Source: a virus. Taken from it: a stretch of 24,992 nt of DNA. Shown here piece after piece: positions 7,064 through 14,548 of this stretch (position 1 is the first letter of the stretch; the number at the start of each line of letters is the position of its first letter). Below the pieces are notes generated by a model. The model was not told where the DNA came from. It searched no databases and saw only the letters and a list, made by a program, of their open reading frames with translations. A program made the position numbers and the translations under genes. The DNA is taken from positions 1 through 24,992 of the IMG/VR virus record IMGVR_UViG_3300028393_000312. One strand, 5' to 3'.

Positions 7064-8869
7064 GTGTCTGTAGCAGTAGAGCTTGATGAAGCCGGCAAGC
7101 GCATAATTATCAATGCAGAGTGGCGCTTTAAGGAACTTTGCAAGAGTCTCCCTGGATCAAAGTGGGATACGACAGCGCAACAATGGCATGCTCCAGTATC
7201 ATGGGCAACGTGCTTAGCACTCCGCTCGACGTTCCGAGACGCCCTTGTTATTGGCCCTAGATTGGCCGACTGGGCAATGAACGAGCTAGCTACTAGGGTT
7301 ACACCTGCTAATAATCTTAGGGACCTAGAGGCCTTTGAAGACGGCACCAACGAAGACTTGTTCCCACACCAAAAGGCAGGTGTTAAGTTTCTTACAGCCG
7401 CACGCAGAGCCTTACTTGCTGACGAACCTGGTCTAGGAAAGACTGCCCAGGCAATTAGAGCCTTAGCTGAACTTCAAAAGAACGGGGAGGACGTTTTCCC
7501 TGCGCTCGTTGTATGCCCTAACACCCTTAAGAAAAACTGGAAGCGTGAGTTTGCAAAATGGTGGCCAGGCGTTGAGGTTGAGGTTATTCGTGGTTCATCT
7601 ACTCAACGTCGTAAACAGTTTGAGACTCCTGCGCACGTATACGTTATTAACTGGGAATCCCTTCGCTCTCACTCCAAGCTTGCCTCATATGGCTCAATCG
7701 CGCTTGCACGTTGTCGCGAATGTGGAGGACAGGATGAAAAGATCTCAGAGAATCGTTGCGAGGTTCATAAGCGTGAACTAAACAACATGGACTTTAAGGC
7801 GGTAATTGCCGATGAGATCCATCGTTCAAAGGATCCAAAGTCTAAGCAAACTCGTGCGCTGTGGGCTGCAACAGGTGACGCTGATATTCGCTTTGCACTT
7901 ACAGGTACACCTATTGCAAATGACGTTCTTGATCTTTGGTCTATTCTTCATTGGCTTAGTCCAGAGGAGTGGCCAAGCAAGACCCGTTGGGTTGACCGTA
8001 TGGTAAACACAATGTTAAATGCCTTTGGCGGAATGATGGTTCTTGGCGTAAAGCCTCATATGGAAAAAGAATTCTATGACGCAATAAATCCACGCATGCG
8101 TCGTATGCTTAAGAAGATCGTTCTTCCTTGGCTACCAGACATGATGTTCGAGCGTCGTGACATTGAGATGTCAACTAAGCAAAAGAAAGCTTATGACCAA
8201 ATGCGCGATCTCATGATTGCAGAACTTGAAGGTGGCGAGGCAATAACCGCGCCTAGTCCTCTAACGCAAACCATACGCTTACTACAGTTTGCGAGTTCAT
8301 TTGCTGAGATAAACGTAGATGAGACTACAGGCGAAACACGGGTTCGTCTTGCAGAACCTTCATGCAAGGTTGATGCCTTAATGAACGATATTGAGAATAA
8401 AGATTTTGGTGACGATTCAGTTGCAGTCTGCGCTGTGTCACGCCAGTTGATTGAGCTACTAAGTGCAGAGATGACAAAAGCTAAGATTCCACATGGTCTT
8501 ATCACTGGAGCTCAAGACGAGGATGAACGTCAACAAGCAGTTGATGACTTTCAATCTGGAAAGATTAAGTGGATTCTATTTACAGCGCAGGCTGGTGGCG
8601 TTGGAATTACGCTTACCGCGGCTCGTCGTCTTGTGATGTTACAACGTCCTTGGTCTCTTGTAGATCATAAACAAGCGCTTGACCGCGTTCACCGCATTGG
8701 GTCTGAGATCCATGATTCTGTAATCATTACAGACTATGTTACAGAAGGAACTATTGAGGAACGGGTTCTGCAGGTTCTTGAAACCAAGGCAGACAACTTC
8801 GAACAAATTGTTCGAGATAAGACCGCGCTTCTTGCACTACTAAAAGACGACAAGGCAGGAAAACTATGA
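7064..8869 (+). CDS. SNF2-family DEAD/DEAH-type helicase/translocase
   Basis: A 601-residue superfamily 2 ATPase of the SNF2 type, common in phage replication modules. Motif I is DEPGLGKTAQAI (120-131), motif II DEIH (250-253), motif III ALTGTP (278-283) and motif VI DRVHRIG in the C-terminal RecA lobe. The first 60 residues (KRIIINAEW, KWDTTAQQWHAP) recall the HARP-like N-terminus seen in annealing helicases of the SMARCAL1 group. Four potential zinc ligands, Cys217, Cys220, Cys232 and His235, form a small insert between motifs Ia and II. GTG 7064 is preceded by GAGAGGA at 7048-7054. It probably remodels forks or acts with the nuclease, Sak4-like and SSB-like genes that follow. Confidence 0.9.
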   Translation: MSVAVELDEAGKRIIINAEWRFKELCKSLPGSKWDTTAQQWHAPVSWATCLALRSTFRDALVIGPRLADWAMNELATRVTPANNLRDLEAFEDGTNEDLFPHQKAGVKFLTAARRALLADEPGLGKTAQAIRALAELQKNGEDVFPALVVCPNTLKKNWKREFAKWWPGVEVEVIRGSSTQRRKQFETPAHVYVINWESLRSHSKLASYGSIALARCRECGGQDEKISENRCEVHKRELNNMDFKAVIADEIHRSKDPKSKQTRALWAATGDADIRFALTGTPIANDVLDLWSILHWLSPEEWPSKTRWVDRMVNTMLNAFGGMMVLGVKPHMEKEFYDAINPRMRRMLKKIVLPWLPDMMFERRDIEMSTKQKKAYDQMRDLMIAELEGGEAITAPSPLTQTIRLLQFASSFAEINVDETTGETRVRLAEPSCKVDALMNDIENKDFGDDSVAVCAVSRQLIELLSAEMTKAKIPHGLITGAQDEDERQQAVDDFQSGKIKWILFTAQAGGVGITLTAARRLVMLQRPWSLVDHKQALDRVHRIGSEIHDSVIITDYVTEGTIEERVLQVLETKADNFEQIVRDKTALLALLKDDKAGKL

Positions 8870-9807
8870 GTGACAAGCCAATAGAACCAGTCCGTATCTC
8901 TAACTCTGAGATTCAGACCTTTAAGGACTGCAAGCGTAAGTGGTGGCTTAGCTACTATCGTCGTCTGCAGCCTAAGACACAGCAGTTTACAGGCGCACTT
9001 GCACTTGGGTCTCGCATCCACCAGGCGCTTGACGACCACTACTCAAAAGGCATTCCTTTAATTGAGGCTCACGCTGCGTTGGTTGACACTGACCGTGGGA
9101 TTCTTCAGGCGCAGTATCGCGATACATACGACCTAGATAGTGACGCAGAACTTGGTCGCATTATGCTTGAAGGTTATCTTGAGTGGAACGAAGAAAATGG
9201 AATTGACTCTGAGCTAGAACTTATCTCCGCTGAAGAGATTATTGAAATGCCGATGCTTAACGGTGAGGTTATCCTTCAAGGAAAGATTGATCAACGTGTT
9301 CGTCGCAAGACTGACGGAGTTCGTATGTTCCGTGACTGGAAAACAGTCGGTGGTTCATTTACTGACTTTGCAGCGGGCGCTCAAATGAATGAACAGATTA
9401 AGACGTATATGCTTCTTGAGACTGCGCAGAATAAGGAAGGTGAACGCACTGAAGGCGGAGTGTTTACCTTATTTAAGAAGGTAAAGCGCACGGCTAACGC
9501 TAAACCTCCGTTCTATGATCAGATCGAAGTTCGTCATAATATCTTTACGTTGCGTGCGTTCTGGGCAAATATCAACGCTGTTCTATCAGAGATGATGAAT
9601 ACACGTAAGGCACTAGACGCTGGTGCAAACTTTCAAACAGTTACGTATCCACGACCAAGTCGTGATTGCAAATGGAAATGCCAATTTTTCACTCTATGTC
9701 CGATGTTTGACGACGGAAGCGCTGTTGAACAAGCATTGAGTGATTCGTATGAGATCGCAGATCCATACGCGTACTACCAAATCGAAGAGAAGAAAGGAAG
9801 TGAGTGA
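8866..9807 (+). CDS. Cas4/RecB-like PD-(D/E)XK exonuclease with Fe-S cluster
   Basis: A 313-residue nuclease. It carries the RecB-nuclease motifs GSRIHQAL (His52), LQGKID (Asp142), RDWKT (Asp157, Lys159) and QIKTY (Gln177, Tyr181). Cys22 in FKDCKRKWW and the C-terminal trio Cys268, Cys272 and Cys278 are arranged as in the [4Fe-4S] clasp of Cas4 and AddB. There is no adjacent cas1/cas2 or repeat array, so it is a phage recombination exonuclease rather than CRISPR adaptation machinery. It overlaps the helicase stop by 4 nt (ATGA) and the next gene's GTG by 4 nt. It probably resects ends for the Sak4-like and SSB-like proteins downstream. Confidence 0.9.
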   Translation: MSDKPIEPVRISNSEIQTFKDCKRKWWLSYYRRLQPKTQQFTGALALGSRIHQALDDHYSKGIPLIEAHAALVDTDRGILQAQYRDTYDLDSDAELGRIMLEGYLEWNEENGIDSELELISAEEIIEMPMLNGEVILQGKIDQRVRRKTDGVRMFRDWKTVGGSFTDFAAGAQMNEQIKTYMLLETAQNKEGERTEGGVFTLFKKVKRTANAKPPFYDQIEVRHNIFTLRAFWANINAVLSEMMNTRKALDAGANFQTVTYPRPSRDCKWKCQFFTLCPMFDDGSAVEQALSDSYEIADPYAYYQIEEKKGSE

Positions 9808-10574
9808 CGATGTCCGTACAACGCTCTCTCACGATGATGGTCTACGGCGAGTCAAAGGTTGGTAAATCAACCTTCGCTGTAACTGCGCCTTATCCACGTC
9901 TTATGTTAGACGTAGAAGGTGGGCACAGATTCTTGCCAATCGTCGTAAAGTACTGGGATCCACTGCGTGAGGAACCTCCTGTCGCAGATGGTACATGGGA
10001 TACTTGCGTAGTCACTGTTCGTGATTATGACACCGTGATAAAGACATATCAATGGCTTCAACTTGGAAAGCATCAGTTTAAGAGTCTTATTATTGACTCT
10101 ATCTCTGAACTACAAGTTAAGTGCATGGATTCGATTGCTGGTAACGAACAGATGAAGATGCAACAGTGGGGTGAATTGCTTCGCCACATGGGCGCGCTTC
10201 TTCGAGATCTTCGTGACCTAACAATGCACCCAACAAATCCGCTAGAGGCAGTCGTATTAACTGCGATGTCTCGTTCAGCAGACGGTCGTGCAAAGCCTTA
10301 CCTGCAAGGACAACTTGCAATTCAGGCTCCATATTTCTATGACATTCTTGGAGCTATCACCGTTGAGACAGTTCCAAACCCAGATCCATTGCAGTCTCCA
10401 TACAAGGTACGTCGCATGTATGTAGAACGCACTACTGAATACGAAGCAGGCGAGCGTGTCCAAGGTCGTCTTGGCGCGGTCGTCGAACAAGAGAATCTTG
10501 GGGTTGAGCGCATGCTTGATCTTGTATTCGGTCAAAAGACACAAATACCACCAACAGCAACACCAACTAACTAA
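9804..10574 (+). CDS. Sak4-like RecA-fold ATPase (single-strand annealing/recombinase)
   Basis: A 256-residue P-loop ATPase with Walker A GESKVGKST at 15-23, a following DVEGGH segment (36-41) and Walker B-like SLIIDSISEL at 94-103. Size and motifs fit the phage Sak4/RecA-core family that promotes single-strand annealing and works with a phage SSB. The GTG at 9804 gives a 4-nt overlap with the nuclease gene; ATG 9810 (two codons later) is also possible, since AAGGA at 9794-9798 could serve either. The C-terminal 20 residues are Pro/Thr-rich and probably unstructured. The order nuclease, Sak4, SSB is a recurrent phage recombination cassette. Confidence 0.85.
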   Translation: MTMSVQRSLTMMVYGESKVGKSTFAVTAPYPRLMLDVEGGHRFLPIVVKYWDPLREEPPVADGTWDTCVVTVRDYDTVIKTYQWLQLGKHQFKSLIIDSISELQVKCMDSIAGNEQMKMQQWGELLRHMGALLRDLRDLTMHPTNPLEAVVLTAMSRSADGRAKPYLQGQLAIQAPYFYDILGAITVETVPNPDPLQSPYKVRRMYVERTTEYEAGERVQGRLGAVVEQENLGVERMLDLVFGQKTQIPPTATPTN

Positions 10575-10586
10575 GGAGACAATACA

Positions 10587-11147
10587 GTGAGTTCACTCAA
10601 CTGGGGCGATCTTGTAAAAGACGCCGGAGATGTAGCAAGTTACGAGCCACTTCCAGACGGAGATTACGATCTAACCGTTATTGAAGCAACTGCCAAGGTT
10701 TCACAATCTGGCAAGACAATGTTCGCAATCAAGGCGCAGGTTCAATCAGGCGCTCACGCTAAGCGTCTTGTGTGGGACAACCTTGTTGTTTCACCAGAAA
10801 ATTCCAATGCACTTGGAATCTTCTTCCGCAAGATGGCAGCACTTGGACTTAATCGCGATTTCTTTTCGACAAGCCCAAGCAACGCTCAAATTGAGCAAGC
10901 TATCAAAGGTCGTTCATTCCGCGCTGCAATTACCTCACGTACTTGGCAGGGTCAGAAGAAGAACGAAATCAAGAACTACTATGTTGCGCCTGCCGCTGGA
11001 ACACCTGGCGCTGCTCCCGTAGCAGCTGCCGCTCCTGCACCAGCACCTGCACCAGCACCAGCTGCTCCTATAGCTCCTGTTGCCGCTGCACCAGTTGCTG
11101 CTGCAGTTCCACCAGCACCTCCTGCTGCACCTGCAGCACCGTTCTAA
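10587..11147 (+). CDS. Phage single-stranded DNA-binding protein with Ala/Pro-rich tail
   Basis: A 186-residue protein. Residues 1-133 look like the DUF669-type phage SSB: a conserved start (WGDLVKDAGD), PLPDGDYDLTVIEA, then beta strands, and KGRSFRAAITSRTWQGQ leading to KNYYV. Residues 134-186 are almost only Ala and Pro, a flexible linker encoded by imperfect GCACCA/GCTCCT repeats. The protein ends in Pro-Phe, as the protein-interaction tip of classical SSBs does, but the acidic residues usual before it are absent. GTG 10587 has AAGGAG at 10573-10578. It would coat ssDNA for the Sak4-like ATPase and the polymerase. It ends the replication/recombination unit, just before a strong hairpin. 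Confidence 0.8.
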   Translation: MSSLNWGDLVKDAGDVASYEPLPDGDYDLTVIEATAKVSQSGKTMFAIKAQVQSGAHAKRLVWDNLVVSPENSNALGIFFRKMAALGLNRDFFSTSPSNAQIEQAIKGRSFRAAITSRTWQGQKKNEIKNYYVAPAAGTPGAAPVAAAAPAPAPAPAPAAPIAPVAAAPVAAAVPPAPPAAPAAPF

Positions 11148-11160
11148 TCAAACACTAGTT

Positions 11161-11210
11161 GTTCTGGTATCATCGTCTAGCTTAAAAACTTAGGCGATGA
11201 TACCAGCAAC
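11161..11210 (+). repeat. Strong intergenic hairpin (12-bp perfect inverted repeat, extended stem)
   Basis: CTGGTATCATCG at 11164-11175 and its exact reverse complement CGATGATACCAG at 11195-11206 form a 12-bp stem. It extends inward by a T-G wobble and CTA/TAG, and outward by GTT/AAC past a bulged C. No U-tract follows on either strand, so it is not a classical intrinsic terminator. The ribosome site AAAGGAG (11213-11219) of the next gene follows directly. Confidence 0.7.
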
Positions 11211-11223
11211 TTAAAGGAGCAAC

Positions 11224-12435
11224 ATGAAAATCTTAATGACGGGTTTTACCGCTTTACAGATAAACACAGAACGACGAACAATCCAAAAGATTGATGTTCC
11301 GGCGCTTATCGCAAAGGCACTGACTGAGCAGGGTCATGAAGTAGATTGGCGCAAGGTAACACCTGGCGAAGATCTTTCATCCTACGATGTTGCGTGGATT
11401 AACCTTGCGCCGTTGAACTCTCTTAATGGACGACAAGGTGCTATGGGAGCGTTGTATGCTCTTTCATCTGGCGTTCCTGCGGTTGGATTTTTTGATGATT
11501 GGCAGTTTAACACAGTCTTTAACGGAGCTCGCGCCTTAATTCGTAAACCTGAGATGCTGTATAAGCATCTACTTGTTGGAACTGAACATCGCGGTGATGA
11601 AGGCGCAACATACTTTAGTCGTGCAGACATTGAAGCTGCACTTGAAAGAGTTAGAGAAGTAAATCCAGACGCCGCAAAGAAGTGCTATATTGAACGTTAC
11701 TACATGATGGACAACGATGAAAACATTAAACCTTATGAAAAACGTCTTGTTGAGGCAGCGCGAGATCTAATAGCAGACCGCTGGTCCGCGGGCATGGTGC
11801 CAGTGTGCCCTATGTATGCGTGGGGTAACCGCGCCGGTGTTCGCAAACGCATGCCAGTTGAGGTCGGTCCTATTGAGGCTCTAGACCCTAGTGTTGTTGT
11901 TAACGATACACTTGCTGCGGTGCTACCTAAGTCACCAAAGGAAAAGGTGCGTTCATGGGTACTTGGCGCGTTGATGCCACACGATGAATGGCTTGCACGC
12001 AAAAGTCCAGATTGGCCAGTTGAGATTGTTGGTAGTCGTAAACTTATTAAGAAACTTGGTGGACAACGTCTAGACACCGAGCAAGACGTTCTTGAATACT
12101 ATAATGAGCGCTGGGGAATTCTTTCTCCACCATATCCGCATGCTGGCTCTGGCTGGTGGCGTTCACGCTTTCTATACGCGGCGCACATCGGATCTATCCT
12201 TGTAACTGATAAAGGCGAAGGTGATCCGCTGGGTGATGCCTACAAGTTAACTATCTCTGACGTTGAAAAGATGTCTGATGATGAGCTAGCTGCCGCAGCA
12301 AAAGCACAGGCTGATGCCTTGCGTCCATACATTGGAACGTATGATCAGTTTAAGGATCACTGCGAACGCATCGTTAACCGCGCGGTTGCACAGGACAAAG
12401 GTCTTAAGAGAAATCCAGATGGGACAATTGCATGA
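11224..12435 (+). CDS. Glycosyltransferase-like protein A (GT-B-like), candidate DNA-modifying enzyme
   Basis: A 403-residue protein with a Rossmann-like start (MKILMTGFTALQI) and a GHEV strand at 38-41, as in the N-terminal domain of GT-B glycosyltransferases. The first domain ends with INLAPLNSLNGRQGAMGALY (59-78). The C-terminal half has ILSPPYPHAGSGWWRSRF (299-316) and ILVTDKGEGDPLGDAY (325-340), placed like a nucleotide-sugar-binding region. No DXD motif is needed in this fold. The downstream gene is a clear paralogue. Neither has a signal peptide or membrane segment, so both should act in the cytoplasm. Given the dCMP-hydroxymethylase-like gene, sugar transfer to 5-hydroxymethylcytosine in DNA is a reasonable hypothesis. 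Capsule, fibre or lipid glycosylation is the alternative. AAAGGAG precedes ATG 11224. Confidence 0.55.
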   Translation: MKILMTGFTALQINTERRTIQKIDVPALIAKALTEQGHEVDWRKVTPGEDLSSYDVAWINLAPLNSLNGRQGAMGALYALSSGVPAVGFFDDWQFNTVFNGARALIRKPEMLYKHLLVGTEHRGDEGATYFSRADIEAALERVREVNPDAAKKCYIERYYMMDNDENIKPYEKRLVEAARDLIADRWSAGMVPVCPMYAWGNRAGVRKRMPVEVGPIEALDPSVVVNDTLAAVLPKSPKEKVRSWVLGALMPHDEWLARKSPDWPVEIVGSRKLIKKLGGQRLDTEQDVLEYYNERWGILSPPYPHAGSGWWRSRFLYAAHIGSILVTDKGEGDPLGDAYKLTISDVEKMSDDELAAAAKAQADALRPYIGTYDQFKDHCERIVNRAVAQDKGLKRNPDGTIA

Positions 12436-13469
12436 GTCGTATTCTTATAACTGGCATGACGTCTCCTCAGACGTCACACGCACTAAACAAGAAGTCTCTA
12501 TCATTCTCCGGCGTTATAGAAAATGTTCTGAACGATGCTGGTCACACGGTGTCTATGTGCGAGCCCGACATGACGTGGACAAAGGAAAACCTTGACGTAT
12601 ATGACTCTATCATTGTTGGAACTGCGCCTTTAAGTAGCTTAAGTGCAAATCATGCTTATGGTGCTCTTCACATTATAGACCAGATGTACGATTCTGGAAA
12701 ACTTGCTCTTCTGATTGACGCCCCGCAGCCTTCACAGATAGCGGTAGGTCTTCGCTCAGTTAAATCTAAACCAGAGAACCTTACTAAACCTTTCTATGTA
12801 AATCGTAGAGGTTACCAGCTAATGAAGGATACAAAGGTCTCTAAGAGGATTCTAGGAACTGTTGATAGGCTAATAGACGACAATGCGCAGTGGCCAACGG
12901 TTATCTATCCATCGTTGCCTTGGAAAAGTGCGACGTCAGTTATTGACGATCTTCCATCTAAGGCTGGAGTGTCTGTAAATGGAATAAACCTAGATGCCTA
13001 TATGTCTAAGATACAAAACCCTATGGATACTCCTAGAGAAAATCGCTGGGCATCTGATTCTATTTCTTCTCCGTGGATTAAGAAAATAATGAACACGCTT
13101 AACACACAGGTTACCTTAATGAAAGAACACAAAGGTTACTCAGATGCTGCCGTAGAGGAACATATAGGTAAGTCGATTGGATCCTTAATAACACCTCACC
13201 GTGGTGGAACGTGGTGGTCGTATCGGTACGTTCAATCACTAAACAGACTTACGCCGGTTGCAACTGACTGGCAGGAAAGCTGCAACATTGGCAGCTCGTG
13301 GAATGCAATCGCGGCAACAATAGAACACATGGAGCCAGGGCAAAGAGAAGAGCTAGCACGGGCACAGCAAAAGGAGTATCTTGCAAGTATTCCAAATAAG
13401 GAGGAAGCGCTAAATGATCTTCATGAGGCGTTGAACATAACGGCAAAGAACAGAAAGGTTACAGCATGA
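12432..13469 (+). CDS. Glycosyltransferase-like protein B, paralogue of the preceding gene
   Basis: A 345-residue protein whose ATG overlaps the stop of its paralogue by 4 nt (ATGA), so they are coupled. Shared landmarks, in order, are ILITGMTSPQ (4-13), GHTV (37-40), VYDSIIVGTAPLSSLSANHA (56-75), ITPHRGGTWWSYRY (253-266) and a region of Asp and Ser residues (VATDWQESCNIGSSW, 276-290). It is about 60 residues shorter than protein A, and its middle region diverges. Conservation of the Trp-Trp-x-x-Arg motif in both suggests both are active. Two different transferases in tandem could add two sugars in succession or make different linkages, as T4 does with alpha- and beta-glucosyltransferases. 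Family membership is inferred from pattern only. Confidence 0.5.
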   Translation: MSRILITGMTSPQTSHALNKKSLSFSGVIENVLNDAGHTVSMCEPDMTWTKENLDVYDSIIVGTAPLSSLSANHAYGALHIIDQMYDSGKLALLIDAPQPSQIAVGLRSVKSKPENLTKPFYVNRRGYQLMKDTKVSKRILGTVDRLIDDNAQWPTVIYPSLPWKSATSVIDDLPSKAGVSVNGINLDAYMSKIQNPMDTPRENRWASDSISSPWIKKIMNTLNTQVTLMKEHKGYSDAAVEEHIGKSIGSLITPHRGGTWWSYRYVQSLNRLTPVATDWQESCNIGSSWNAIAATIEHMEPGQREELARAQQKEYLASIPNKEEALNDLHEALNITAKNRKVTA

Positions 13470-13954
13470 CACTATTCAATAGATGGCTAAAGGAGACACG
13501 TAACCTTCAAGAGACCGTGTACTTCATTAACTACGAGGAGATGGACGGCGATAAGCCGCAAAACATTCGTAAGTTTGTAGAGTACCTACGGTGGAACATG
13601 CTTGCCGTTGACGATGAACTTGCTGAGATGCGTCAGGCTATCTCTTGGAAACCTTGGCAGCACGACCAACCTTACGCAGATCGCGAGGAGGTCATTAAGG
13701 AAGCCGTTGACGTTCTGCACTTTGTTGCAAACATTATTGTTGCAGCAGGCGGAACTGATGATGAACTAAATAAGTTCTATCTTGAAAAGATGGAAAAGAA
13801 TCGCCAGCGTCAACTTAAGGGATACAAGGTTAAGGACGTTGGAGTAAAGTGCACGCTATGTAATCGTGCAATAGATGACGTGGGCGTTGGCGAAGTGCCA
13901 GACGTTTGCGCAAAGTGCCTACCAAAAAGAGAAGGGGATACTACAAATGCCTGA
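13466..13954 (+). CDS. All-alpha NTP pyrophosphohydrolase (dimeric dUTPase/MazG type) with C-terminal zinc ribbon
   Basis: A 162-residue protein. Residues 30-115 carry the all-alpha pyrophosphohydrolase pattern: DDELAEMRQAISWKPW (Glu51, Glu54, Trp61) and EVIKEAVDVLHFVANI (Glu79, Asp82). The SWKPW and LHF segments favour the dimeric dUTPase group over classical MazG. That group contains T4 gp56, which removes both dUTP and dCTP. Residues 129-151 add a zinc ribbon (CTLC and CAKC), absent from typical members. It is coupled to the glycosyltransferase-like gene by a 4-nt overlap. If cytosine is modified in this phage, a dCTPase role would keep ordinary dCTP out of phage DNA; dUTP removal alone is the conservative reading. 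Confidence 0.75.
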   Translation: MTLFNRWLKETRNLQETVYFINYEEMDGDKPQNIRKFVEYLRWNMLAVDDELAEMRQAISWKPWQHDQPYADREEVIKEAVDVLHFVANIIVAAGGTDDELNKFYLEKMEKNRQRQLKGYKVKDVGVKCTLCNRAIDDVGVGEVPDVCAKCLPKREGDTTNA

Positions 13955-14366
13955 GTATGATGATAAATGGGTACGTGAACAGTTTGCAGCTGCAAAGGTG
14001 CGAGTTGGAACTGGCAACGCGGTGTTAAAGCTGCTAAAAACTTGGTCAGAGATTAAGGCCACTGAAAAAAGTGCTGCTGAAATTATGGAGGTGTTCTCTA
14101 AGGTTGCGCTAAATCACGCGCTTGTTGAGGAGCCTAAAGGTGAGGTATGGGCTCCAGCGCAGCCTGGATTTATTCTTGTTGGAGATCAAGTAAGAGTTAT
14201 GTATGATGCCTTTAGCGATGCTACTGGCAAAATACACAATGGTCGACGAGGAATTGTAGTTGCAGTTCGTCATGGTGACGTTGTTATTAGATCTAATGAT
14301 GACAAGGAACCTTTCCTAGATGGGGCTCACTACTCTCCCTATAAGCTAGATAAGAGAGTTCGATGA
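13947..14366 (+). CDS. Hypothetical protein with SH3/KOW-like segment, 139 aa
   Basis: I place the start at ATG 13947, because GAAGGGGA at 13931-13938 precedes it and it overlaps the previous gene by the usual 8 nt. The frame is open further upstream, inside that gene. The N-terminal 70 residues look helical. The C-terminal part (GDQVRVMYDAF, then GRRGIVVAVRHGDVVIRS) has the alternating beta pattern and central Gly of SH3-like/KOW domains, which often bind nucleic acid or ribosomes. No catalytic motif is visible. It overlaps the next gene in an ATGA arrangement. Confidence 0.55.
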   Translation: MPEYDDKWVREQFAAAKVRVGTGNAVLKLLKTWSEIKATEKSAAEIMEVFSKVALNHALVEEPKGEVWAPAQPGFILVGDQVRVMYDAFSDATGKIHNGRRGIVVAVRHGDVVIRSNDDKEPFLDGAHYSPYKLDKRVR

Positions 14367-14548
14367 GACAGACTATTCACCTGCAGGCAAGCGGAAAGAA
14401 TCACGCTGATATGCAAACGTCTATTCATAATGCAGTTATTAAGTACTTTGGCGTAGAGGACGAAGAGACGCTAAAGAACGCTGAGGTTGCAGTCACGCAA
14501 GAGTCAGAGGAAAAGTACACGGCAGTAATTCACATAAGGATGCGATAA
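14363..14548 (+). CDS. Hypothetical protein, 61 aa
   Basis: A 61-residue alpha/beta protein: a beta strand (QTIHLQASG), a helix (HADMQTSIHNAVIKYFG), then a long acidic link and a final strand (YTAVIHIRMR). The layout is like a small ferredoxin-like or dodecin-like fold, but the family is not recognised. The start overlaps the previous gene by 4 nt, and its stop shares one base with the next gene's ATG (TAATG), so it belongs to the same coupled operon. Confidence 0.55.
   Translation: MRQTIHLQASGKNHADMQTSIHNAVIKYFGVEDEETLKNAEVAVTQESEEKYTAVIHIRMR

Noticed and set aside
8866-9807. Cas4-like nuclease as sign of a CRISPR-Cas system
   Set aside because: No cas1/cas2 genes and no direct-repeat/spacer array are present; the gene sits in a phage recombination cassette.
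11164-11206. Intrinsic (rho-independent) terminator
   Set aside because: The stem is strong, but no U-tract follows on either strand, so I list it only as a hairpin.
13875-13946. Longer N-terminus for the SH3/KOW-like protein
   Set aside because: These codons lie within the zinc ribbon of the upstream gene; ATG 13947 has a good ribosome site and the usual short overlap.
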